Source of the DNA: an uncultured Hyphomicrobiales bacterium
GTDB taxonomy: Bacteria > Pseudomonadota > Alphaproteobacteria > Rhizobiales > Xanthobacteraceae
Direction: 5' to 3'
Length of the DNA stretch: 13,002 bases
NCBI GenBank assembly: GCA_903891395.1
Contig: CAITEM010000381.1
Coordinates: 1 to 13,002, forward strand
The notes under the pieces were generated by a model that searched no databases, was not told where the DNA came from, and was given only the letters and a program-made list of their open reading frames with translations. Shown in pieces: positions 6,422 to 12,482 of this stretch. Position 1 is the first letter of the stretch, and each line of letters starts with the position of its first letter. Made by a program: the position numbers and the translations under genes.

Positions 6422-7262
6422 TTTTCGGCTCCCACCGGCGCATCCGGCGTTCCACGCGCGCCAATCCGCTGTCCATCGCCAAACCGATGACACCGATCAC
6501 GATCATGCCGGCGATCACGATGTCGACCTGAAACAGCGTACGGCCCCACACCATCATGTAGCCAACGCCTTCGGTCGCGGCCAACATTTCGACCACGATC
6601 AGCGCCACCCAGGCATTGCTCAACGCCAGGCGGATGCCACCGAAGATCGTCGGCAGTGCCGCGGGGACAATCAGCTTTGTCAAAGTCGTGCGGCGGCGCA
6701 GGCCCAGCACCTGACCAACCTCGATATAGGCGCGCGGGATGTTGCGGATGCCCTGCGAGGTGGCCAGCACGGTCGGCACGAAACAGGCCTTGGCAATGAT
6801 GAGGTATTTCACCGTCTCATCGAGGCCGAAGATGAGAATGAGAATCGGCACCCAGCCGAGCGACGGAATTTGCGACAGCGCGTTGATGATGGGGCCGAAA
6901 TAGTCGTTCATCCGGCGGGACACGCCCAGCAGCGCGCCGGCGAACAACCCGAGCGACGTCCCGATCGCCAGGCCCACCAGAATGCGCCGCAGGCTGATCT
7001 GGAGATTCGTCGCGATCTCGCCGTCGCGGATGAGGTCGATCAAGGTGGACAGGACGAGAGCGGGCGCCGGCAAGGTCTGCGGCGACAGCCAGCCCCGCGC
7101 GGCGGTGATCTGCCATAGGAGCAGCACGGCAACAGGCAGGACCAGAGGCACGGCCAGACGCGTCACCGTGGCTGGCGGAAGCCGTGGAATTTTCCACGCC
7201 TTCGCGCCAAAAGCCTTCGCACCCAGCCATGAGGGTCTAACGGTGAGCGATTTTACATTCAC
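6414..7262 (-). CDS. ABC transporter permease, SsuC/TauC type (first permease)
   Basis: A 282-residue inner-membrane permease. After a basic 30-residue N-terminus come about six helices (35-54, 93-114, 125-145, 150-170, 205-226, 245-264). A standard EAA loop follows the pattern, E181 (EVGQVLG) with glycine at 187 and LIVPAALP at 197-204. The start codon is GTG at 7262, the only in-frame candidate that keeps the N-terminus. No clear ribosome-binding site precedes it, so it may depend on coupling to the binding-protein gene, which ends 18 nt upstream. Its 3' end overlaps the second permease by 8 nt. The family is certain; the substrate is not. Confidence 0.88.
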   Translation of the reverse strand: MNVKSLTVRPSWLGAKAFGAKAWKIPRLPPATVTRLAVPLVLPVAVLLLWQITAARGWLSPQTLPAPALVLSTLIDLIRDGEIATNLQISLRRILVGLAIGTSLGLFAGALLGVSRRMNDYFGPIINALSQIPSLGWVPILILIFGLDETVKYLIIAKACFVPTVLATSQGIRNIPRAYIEVGQVLGLRRRTTLTKLIVPAALPTIFGGIRLALSNAWVALIVVEMLAATEGVGYMMVWGRTLFQVDIVIAGMIVIGVIGLAMDSGLARVERRMRRWEPKNV

Positions 7263-7280
7263 AATGGGGCCCGGTTGCCG

Positions 7281-8354
7281 CTAGTTGCTGGGCTTGGCGG
7301 AAATGCCGTCGGCGTTACGGCGCGCCCAGAAGTTCTCCAGCTTGAGTTCCTTCAGTGCGGCGTTGACGTATTTCGGCTCGGCCCAGGCGTTGAAGTCGAC
7401 GTCGTTGCGGATAAGCTTTTGCTCTTTGTTAAAGGCAATGACGTCGCGATATTGCGAAACGAAGAAGTCGTCGATGAGCGGACCGAAGGCCTCTTTCAGC
7501 GGAACGCCGTCGAATTCGGTTTCGAGCACGGCGAGCGGCACGCCGGTGCGGCCCCAGATCTCGAAGGCTTCACCACGGTTCTCTTCCTTGGCAAGCCATT
7601 CGCTGGCTTTGACGATGCCGCGCACCACGCGCTGCGTCGCGTCCGGATATTTCTGCTGGAAGCTGTCGGCCACCACGAAGGCGCCGAAACCGGTCGCCTT
7701 GGGGCTTTCCTTCGCCGTGTTGTAGATGACGTTGAGGATGCCCTTGTCCTTCAGCGGCAGGAAGAAGCTGCCGCCGTAAATAGCATCGACGCTGCCGGCC
7801 GTGATGGCGGCAAGCTGGTCGGCATTTTTCAGATCGACCAGCGTGACATCCTTTTCCGTCAGGCCGTTCTGCTTCAGCGAATTGATCAGGCTCCAGTGGA
7901 TGATCGTGGCCTTCTGCACCGCGATTTTCTTGCCTTTGAGATCCTTGACCGAATGAATCGGCAGGCCGGCTTTGGCGCCAGCAAAAATCGTCGTGCTGCC
8001 ATAGGAAGAGAGAATGCGGGTCTGCAGACCATTGGCGCGGCCGATGGTGTTCGGCACGGCGCCATAGGAAGCGAAGTCGAGCTGATTGTTGGCCAAGGCC
8101 TCGTTGATCGCCGGGCCGGTGTTCACGAAATAAGTGAACTCGATCTTGGTCGGCTTGTCTTTGAATTCGGCAGCGATAAAGCCCTTGGCGTCGGCGATGG
8201 CGGTGATGCCACGGCCGAACGGTGTGCCAAAACCGAAGCCGACGTCGCCGATGCGGATCTTGTCGGGATAGTCCTGGGCCAATAGCGCGCCGCCGCTGAA
8301 GGCGACAATGGCGGAAGCGAGTGCGAGACGGTTGAAGATTTGCCGGGTGATCAT
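7281..8354 (-). CDS. Periplasmic substrate-binding protein, SsuA/NMT1-like
   Basis: A 357-residue periplasmic binding protein that delivers solute to the permease pair. A Sec signal peptide (MITRQIFNRLALASAIVAFS then GGALLA) is cleaved near residue 26. The mature part starts QDYPDKIRIGDVGFGFG, and the family core is visible as KGFIAAEF, FVNTGPAINEALANNQLDFA, KDLKGKKIAVQKAT and the hinge segment LAAITAGSVDAIYGG. This is the aliphatic sulfonate/nitrate/thiamine-precursor (NMT1/THI5, SsuA) fold; the bound ligand cannot be read from it. ATG 8354 is preferred over ATG 8363 because AAGGA lies 8 nt before the former but directly abuts the latter. It follows the ferredoxin gene by 21 nt. Confidence 0.88.
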   Translation of the reverse strand: MITRQIFNRLALASAIVAFSGGALLAQDYPDKIRIGDVGFGFGTPFGRGITAIADAKGFIAAEFKDKPTKIEFTYFVNTGPAINEALANNQLDFASYGAVPNTIGRANGLQTRILSSYGSTTIFAGAKAGLPIHSVKDLKGKKIAVQKATIIHWSLINSLKQNGLTEKDVTLVDLKNADQLAAITAGSVDAIYGGSFFLPLKDKGILNVIYNTAKESPKATGFGAFVVADSFQQKYPDATQRVVRGIVKASEWLAKEENRGEAFEIWGRTGVPLAVLETEFDGVPLKEAFGPLIDDFFVSQYRDVIAFNKEQKLIRNDVDFNAWAEPKYVNAALKELKLENFWARRNADGISAKPSN

Positions 8355-8375
8355 GATGTCCATCCTTGATGACGT

Positions 8376-8714
8376 TTAAGTCGAGACACGTCCGTCTTCG
8401 AACATGCGGTAAGTCAGATCGTTTTCGGTGCCGCCTGGAATGGCGCGCTTCCAGCCCATCGCCCGCGCGAAACTGCCGAGCAGGCCGGATTCGATGAGTT
8501 GCTGCTCGTCAACGGTTTCATGCGCGTCGGCGAGCGGCGAGACGTAGAGCGCGTCCACTGGACAATAGAGTTCGCACAGAAAGCAGGTCTGGCAATCGTC
8601 CGGCCGCGCGATGACCGGCGGCGCGTGCTCGCGCTTGTCGAACACGTTTTCCGGGCAGGCGCTGACGCAGGCCTGGCAGGTGATGCAACGGTCGTGGCTG
8701 ACGAGTTCGATCAT
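8376..8714 (-). CDS. 2x[4Fe-4S] ferredoxin subunit, AprB-like
   Basis: A 112-residue cytoplasmic iron-sulfur protein. Two complete cluster motifs are present: CxxCxxCxxxCP at C10-C13-C16-C20 and again at C41-C44-C47-C51. After them comes a 60-residue extension with SPLADA and, near the end, GGTENDLTYRMFEDGRV. From memory, APS reductase beta subunits carry a comparable tail (SPL, then a GT-D-x-x-YR-x-GKV stretch), which is why I compare it to AprB rather than to a free ferredoxin. The similarity is short and needs alignment. The start codon overlaps the flavoprotein stop by 4 nt (ATGA), which implies coupled translation and a stoichiometric complex. It would pass electrons to or from the flavoprotein. 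Confidence 0.85.
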   Translation of the reverse strand: MIELVSHDRCITCQACVSACPENVFDKREHAPPVIARPDDCQTCFLCELYCPVDALYVSPLADAHETVDEQQLIESGLLGSFARAMGWKRAIPGGTENDLTYRMFEDGRVST

Positions 8715-10315
8715 GAGGCGATGGCCCGTTCGATGACGTTGGGGCGGACCCAGACCCGGTCGATGCCGCCGGACAGAAGCCTCCGTTGCTGCATCGGATC
8801 GGTGTTCGGGAAGTCGAGGCGCCGGTTGATGCCGCGGCTTTCGCGGCGCGCCATCGCGCTGGCGACAATCCAGCGCGCGTTTGCGAGCATGGCCGCCGTC
8901 TCCCGCGCGCGCACGATTTCTGAAGCCGGAAGCCCGTCGGCCGATAGATGCGCCCGCGCCGACCGCCAGGCCGTATCGAGCCGCCCTAGCGAGGCTTGCA
9001 GGCCGGGGCCGGTGCGAAAGAAATTCCGGTCGAGCGGCAGGATCTCCTGCTGCGCGGCTTCGATAAACGTATGTGCGTCTACGGACGCATTGGGCTTTTC
9101 GGACGGTTTGAGACCCGCCCCGCCGAGCCCGCCGGCCGGCCTGTGGTCATGCAGGCGCCCTATCCTGCCGGCGAAGGCTCCCGCGCCCTGCCCCGCCCAG
9201 ACGCCTGAGGCGATGGCCCATGTCGCATTCGGACCGCCGCCGCCGGATACGGCACCGACGAAATTTTCACGCGAGGCCGCGTCGCCGGCCGCGAACAGAC
9301 CCGGCACGTTTGTCGCGCCGCTCCGGTCGATGACAAGGCCACCGACCCCGCGCACGGTGCCTTCGTAGCGCAGCGTCACCGGAAAGCGCTGCGTGAACGG
9401 GTCGATGCCCTTGCGGTCGAACGCCAGGAACATGTTCGGCTGACCGCGCCGCATGCCTTCCTGAAGCCGCGCGTCGGCCTGATCGATCACCGCATAGACC
9501 GGACCCTTCAAGAGGTTCTGGGCGACGACGCTCTGCCGGTCGCCTTTGCGTTCCAGCACATTGCCGTCTTCGTCGGTGAACGTCGCCCAGAAATACATGA
9601 TGCCTTTGGTGATGCTCGAAAACGCCGGCGCCAGACCGTACTGGCCGGTGAACTCCATGCCGGACAGTTCGGCGCCCGCTTCCGCCGACAGCAGCAGGCC
9701 GTCGCCGGTCAGGCCGTTCGTGCCGAGTGCCTTGCTGAGAAAGGCGCAGCCGCCGGTCGAAATCACGACAGCAGCGGAACGCACGGACCATCTCTGCTGG
9801 GTCAGCCGGTTGATGCCGGCGGCGCCAGAAATCGCGCCGTCGGAGGCGAGAAGTTCGAGGGCCGGACTCTGGTCGAGAATGGTGACGCCGGCCTTGCGCA
9901 ATTTCTTGCGCATGAAACGAAGATAATCGGGTCCGCGCAGCGAGCCGCGGTAGGACGCGCCGGCGTCATTGACGGGATAGTGATAGCCCCAGTCGGCAAG
10001 TTTGTTGAGGCAATCGAACGACTGATCGATGATGCGCTCGATCGAAGCGCGATCGGCAAGCCCATGCGCAATCGAGAGACGCCGCTTGATGGCGGCCTCG
10101 CGCGCATCGGAATGCGGGCCTGCATGAATCATCGTGGTGTTGCCGGCGGCCGTCGCGCCACCGGTGCCGACGAAACCTTTTTCGGCGAGTACGACCTTGG
10201 CGCCGTTCTCGGCTGCCGTCAGCGCCGCCCATGCGCCGGACGGGCCGCCGCCGAGAACCAGCACATCCGCGACGAGAGCGATGTCTTGCTCCGTACGCCT
10301 CGTCACGTCCGTCAT
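8711..10315 (-). CDS. FAD-dependent oxidoreductase, fumarate reductase/APS reductase alpha-like
   Basis: A 534-residue flavoprotein of the succinate dehydrogenase/fumarate reductase/AprA superfamily. The FAD-binding Rossmann motif is at 21-27 (LGGGPSG, giving GxGxxG) with Glu45 for the ribose, then TGGATAAGN at 51-59. STGGCAFLSK, TNGLTGDG at 199-206, and the second FAD contact GLFAAGDAASREN at 339-351 followed by GGGG are all present. The C-terminal helical domain has the superfamily signature RRESRGINRRLDFP at 490-503. The HPT-type fumarate active site is not seen: the matching segment reads MEFTGQYGLAPA. Fumarate reduction is therefore doubtful. No signal peptide, so cytoplasmic. It is the first gene of the operon, start ATG 10315 with AGGA 7 nt upstream. 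Pairing with a two-cluster ferredoxin resembles AprAB. The substrate is unknown. Confidence 0.87.
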   Translation of the reverse strand: MTDVTRRTEQDIALVADVLVLGGGPSGAWAALTAAENGAKVVLAEKGFVGTGGATAAGNTTMIHAGPHSDAREAAIKRRLSIAHGLADRASIERIIDQSFDCLNKLADWGYHYPVNDAGASYRGSLRGPDYLRFMRKKLRKAGVTILDQSPALELLASDGAISGAAGINRLTQQRWSVRSAAVVISTGGCAFLSKALGTNGLTGDGLLLSAEAGAELSGMEFTGQYGLAPAFSSITKGIMYFWATFTDEDGNVLERKGDRQSVVAQNLLKGPVYAVIDQADARLQEGMRRGQPNMFLAFDRKGIDPFTQRFPVTLRYEGTVRGVGGLVIDRSGATNVPGLFAAGDAASRENFVGAVSGGGGPNATWAIASGVWAGQGAGAFAGRIGRLHDHRPAGGLGGAGLKPSEKPNASVDAHTFIEAAQQEILPLDRNFFRTGPGLQASLGRLDTAWRSARAHLSADGLPASEIVRARETAAMLANARWIVASAMARRESRGINRRLDFPNTDPMQQRRLLSGGIDRVWVRPNVIERAIAS

Positions 10316-10321
10316 CTTGCG

Positions 10322-10335
10322 GTCCTGAAAAGGAC
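10322..10335 (-). promoter_or_regulatory. Hairpin covering the flavoprotein ribosome-binding site
   Basis: In the mRNA, GUCCU-UUUC-AGGAC folds into a 5-bp stem with a 4-nt loop. Its 3' arm contains the AGGA that serves as ribosome-binding site 7 nt before the flavoprotein start. The structure could limit translation of the operon's first gene. A stem this short may also arise by chance. Confidence 0.4.
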
Positions 10336-10360
10336 GCAGCCGCCACCGGCCACAAGACTG

Positions 10361-10396
10361 TTCTATTTAGACGGACGAAGGGGGGTGTAAATAGAA
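10361..10396. promoter_or_regulatory. Perfect 9-bp inverted repeat, probable operator
   Basis: TTCTATTTA (10361-10369) and TAAATAGAA (10388-10396) are exact reverse complements separated by 18 nt, placing the arm centres 27 bp apart. The element lies 46-81 nt before the flavoprotein start, and its right arm overlaps the predicted -10 box. A repressor or a two-site activator binding here is a natural reading (inference). The spacer contains a run of six G. Confidence 0.6.
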
Positions 10397-10422
10397 TAAG
10401 TTTCCAACCGAGCCATTCGCAA
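10393..10422 (-). promoter_or_regulatory. Candidate sigma-70 promoter of the transporter/redox operon
   Basis: On the minus strand, TTGCGA (plus positions 10417-10422) and TATTCT (10393-10398) are 18 nt apart and lie 78-107 nt before the flavoprotein ATG. Both boxes match the consensus at four of six positions. Predicted transcription would begin inside the spacer of the inverted repeat. Prediction by eye only. Confidence 0.35.
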
Positions 10423-10433
10423 AATACGCGCTG

Positions 10434-10449
10434 TTTCGCCTTGGCGAAA
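10434..10449. promoter_or_regulatory. 7-bp inverted repeat TTTCGCC-tt-GGCGAAA
   Basis: Exact arms with a 2-nt centre, immediately upstream of the predicted -35 box of the operon. The gap is too tight for a good hairpin, so a protein-binding site (activator position) is the likelier reading. Confidence 0.45.
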
Positions 10450-10489
10450 AGAATTCAAAGCTCCGGATGAATGCAACTTCGGAAGACTA

Positions 10490-10499
10490 TTCTATAGAA
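10490..10499. promoter_or_regulatory. Palindrome TTCTATAGAA sharing the TTCTA half-site
   Basis: A 10-bp perfect palindrome whose half TTCTA is also the outer part of the operator arms at 10361-10369 and 10388-10396. The three copies of the half-site pattern within 140 bp suggest one regulator with several sites. Beyond this, 10500-10665 holds nothing I can name. Confidence 0.45.
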
Positions 10500-10665
10500 C
10501 TCCGCGCGTTCCCCGCGTCAGGCCACTAGAACCCCGTTCGCCATAAAAATCGTCTAGTAAACAGGGATTGGACGAAAATCTATTCCCGGAACAGAACGTT
10601 TCATCTACGGCAACTGAAATCGGAGGCAAAATATCCCGCCGCAACAAACTTAGCTGCGCGGTGCA

Positions 10666-10857
10666 TCAGTGAAAGTCTGCGCGTCTGCAAGTGCCGTCGC
10701 TTTCGCCGGGGCTAGACCGCCGTTTTCGCGTGGTCTTTGTCGTAATCTTCGCCGGCAACCTCAATATCTCGGCCAGACTCTTAAGGCGCGCTTCGGACGT
10801 CATCGTAACAAGCTCGTTGACGAATTCCGCAGTCGGGCTGGGTTTCATTTTTGTCAT
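10666..10857 (-). CDS. Small basic hypothetical protein (63 aa)
   Basis: ATG 10857 follows a near-ideal AGGAGG with 6 nt spacing, the best ribosome-binding site on this strand. The 63-residue product begins MTKMKPSPTAEFVNELVTMT, continues with a helical SEARLKSLAEILRLPAK and ends in a basic, Lys/Arg/Thr-rich, probably disordered tail. It has no signal peptide or membrane segment and no family that I recognise. It lies 350 nt upstream of the redox/transport operon on the same strand, with the operator cluster in between, so it is probably a separate transcript. The strong initiation site argues that it is real. Confidence 0.6.
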   Translation of the reverse strand: MTKMKPSPTAEFVNELVTMTSEARLKSLAEILRLPAKITTKTTRKRRSSPGESDGTCRRADFH

Positions 10858-10962
10858 CAAAGGCCTCCTGCGCAAAACTGGCACGAGTCAGTTCTACTAG
10901 GTTGGTACGGTCACACCTGCGTTGGAAAAAGCCTCACAGACAGGTGGATAAGTAAGGGGATT

Positions 10963-11133
10963 GATTCACGACAAACCCAATTGAGGAGGTCCGGCCTTTC
11001 GACGGACCGCGCCTGATGCACCGCGCGCACGGGCTGTAAAATGTGAACTAAAAATAAGTCATGCAGTCCGGCAAAACTCTGCCTCACCGACGGTTTTTCC
11101 GGGCGCTTGCGTGAAAAAAAGCGGCCGCGAAGG
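10963..11133. repeat. Diverged intergenic repeat, copy B
   Basis: The counterpart of 4606-4778, same orientation, about 171 bp, no gene inside. The best-kept blocks are GATTCA.GACAAA, ATTGAGGA..TCCGGC, CTAAAAA and TTCCGGGCGCT.GCGTG. It lies 165 nt past the stop of the minus-strand amidohydrolase gene, again on the 3' side of a minus-strand gene. Its far end runs into a terminator-like hairpin. The rest of the gap between 10858 and 11297 shows no coding signal; 10858-10962 is featureless apart from the small gene's ribosome-binding site. Confidence 0.6.
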
Positions 11134-11140
11134 GCTTTTT
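11114..11140 (-). terminator. Possible intrinsic terminator downstream of the amidohydrolase gene
   Basis: On the minus strand AAAAAGC (plus 11134-11140) pairs with GCTTTTT (11116-11122) around an 11-nt GC-rich loop, and the T run is seven long. A- and T-runs on both sides would let it work in either direction. It is 158 nt after the amidohydrolase stop, which is far but has no gene in between. Confidence 0.4.
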
Positions 11141-11149
11141 AGGTCAAAC

Positions 11150-11171
11150 TTTGCGCCAATCACCGCGCAAA
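11150..11171. repeat. Perfect 7-bp inverted repeat TTTGCGC/GCGCAAA
   Basis: TTTGCGC (11150-11156) and GCGCAAA (11165-11171) with an 8-nt loop form a stable hairpin in the 3' region of the amidohydrolase gene. No T-run follows it on the minus strand. It may protect the transcript end or assist the neighbouring terminator candidate. Confidence 0.45.
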
Positions 11172-11297
11172 AAAGAGGTTGTAGCCACATCGGCGCGGCC
11201 AATTCCCTGCAATTCTGTCCTGCGATTTCTACTTTGCATGGGGTTGTTTCGTCGCTTTTTTTCGGCCCCTCCCCCCTGGCTCTGAGACTATAGGCCA

Positions 11298-12224
11298 TCA
11301 GGTCCATTTCAAGCGCGCGAGGATCGCGCGTCCCATTACCCAGTCTTTGTCGCTCTCCGACAGAAAGCTCAGCTCTTCGGTGAAATGGGTGACGCGCTGG
11401 CGGTAGCTGGCCTTGGCGAGCGAGTTCGTCATGTCGCTGGCCCAATAGCAGCGCTGGGGACCGTAGGCGTCGAATACGCGCTGCAGGTACAGCGCCATGT
11501 CGCGAAACGGATAGGGTTCGACCGAATTGCCGACCGCGCCCGATAATTTTACGCTCACATTTGGATATTTCGCGAGTGCGATCGTCTGATCGATCGCCGC
11601 TGGCATATCGGTGTGCCGCAGCGTCCGGGTTGAAGAGTTCAGGCCCATGTGGTCGATGATGAGCGTGAGCTGCGGATGGCGCTCCGCGATGGCGGCGAAC
11701 TTCGACATCTGGTCCAGCGTCAGAAACATGACGGGCACCCCCGCCTTCTCGGCTGCGGGCCAGAGCCAATCGGCCGTGCCGTCGGTCAGCCAGGGAATCG
11801 TGACCTCGCTATTGAAGGTGACGCGGATGCCCAGCATGCCGCGCTGCTCCTTCCATGTCGCCAGCAGCGCCCCGGATTGCGGATTCTGGATCGGAATGCG
11901 GCCCATGACGCCGAAGCGGCCGGGATAACGCCGGGCGGCCTCCAAGGCATAATCGTTGCGGTCGCCCGGCCATGACGGCGGCACGATCACGGCCCGCTCG
12001 ACGCCGGCTTCGTCCATGATCGGCACCAGCCTTTCGATGGTGAAAGGCTCCGGAAGCTGAGGCTTGATGCCGGGCACCCATTTCCAGTCGTCGGACTCGG
12101 CCTTCCAGAGATGCACCTGGGCGTCGACGATGATCCGCTTGGTTGATTGAGCGGTCGCTTTTTTCGACACCAGCGCGACACCCGTCGCAAGCGTCGAACT
12201 GACGAACTTTCGGCGTGACAGCAT
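11298..12224 (-). CDS. Tat-exported amidohydrolase-family (TIM-barrel) hydrolase
   Basis: A 308-residue member of the amidohydrolase_2 group (relatives include fuconolactonase and 2-pyrone-4,6-dicarboxylate hydrolase), which opens lactones or related C-O/C-C bonds. The N-terminus MLSRRKFVSSTLATGVALVS is a twin-arginine signal ending near ATAQ, so the enzyme should act in the periplasm. Barrel markers are VDAQVHLW at 33-40, RFGVMGRIP, GIRVTFN, IIDHMG with His192, VSVKLSG and the final metal-site aspartate D264 in WASDMT. The first His of the usual DxHxH is Gln36, and the strand-5 His seems absent (MFLTLDQM), so metal binding may be weak or lost. The start is ATG 12224, with GGGGGA about 5 nt before it; the frame is open to 12305. 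It is divergent from the MmgE/PrpD gene. Confidence 0.82.
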   Translation of the reverse strand: MLSRRKFVSSTLATGVALVSKKATAQSTKRIIVDAQVHLWKAESDDWKWVPGIKPQLPEPFTIERLVPIMDEAGVERAVIVPPSWPGDRNDYALEAARRYPGRFGVMGRIPIQNPQSGALLATWKEQRGMLGIRVTFNSEVTIPWLTDGTADWLWPAAEKAGVPVMFLTLDQMSKFAAIAERHPQLTLIIDHMGLNSSTRTLRHTDMPAAIDQTIALAKYPNVSVKLSGAVGNSVEPYPFRDMALYLQRVFDAYGPQRCYWASDMTNSLAKASYRQRVTHFTEELSFLSESDKDWVMGRAILARLKWT

Positions 12225-12482
12225 GGTTTCCCCCTGAGGAAAGCTCCGCCATTCTGAGGATGACGTGAACGGGGAAAATCTGCGCTTTTTTCGAAAGCGC
12301 GACAATGGCTCCGACGATTCAATCGTTGCAGCCTAACTTGTTTTTTAAGTGCGTGGCTTGCGTGAGGATCCACATCAGGCCCCCTTCCGTGCGTGGGCGC
12401 GAAAGATGTAGCCTTGTGAGATTGCCTGCTCCAGGAGCGCGCGTAAGCGCGTTCCAACGATAAAAAAGCCAGGAGGAAGCGA

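Noticed and set aside
6012..8285. Long plus-strand open frames (6012-7118 and 7275-8285)
   Set aside because: They lie opposite the permease and binding-protein genes. GC-rich third positions keep the opposite strand free of stops, and the translations are Arg/Asp/His-rich with no domains.
8355..8363. ATG 8363 as start of the binding protein
   Set aside because: The AAGG ribosome-binding sequence touches this ATG. ATG 8354 has proper spacing and a cleaner signal peptide.
8499..9368. 289-aa plus-strand open frame across the ferredoxin and flavoprotein
   Set aside because: Antisense shadow. Cluster cysteines and FAD motifs on the minus strand are decisive.
11059..11769. 236-aa minus-strand open frame
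   Set aside because: A different frame over the amidohydrolase 3' part and the repeat. Arg-rich with no family resemblance.
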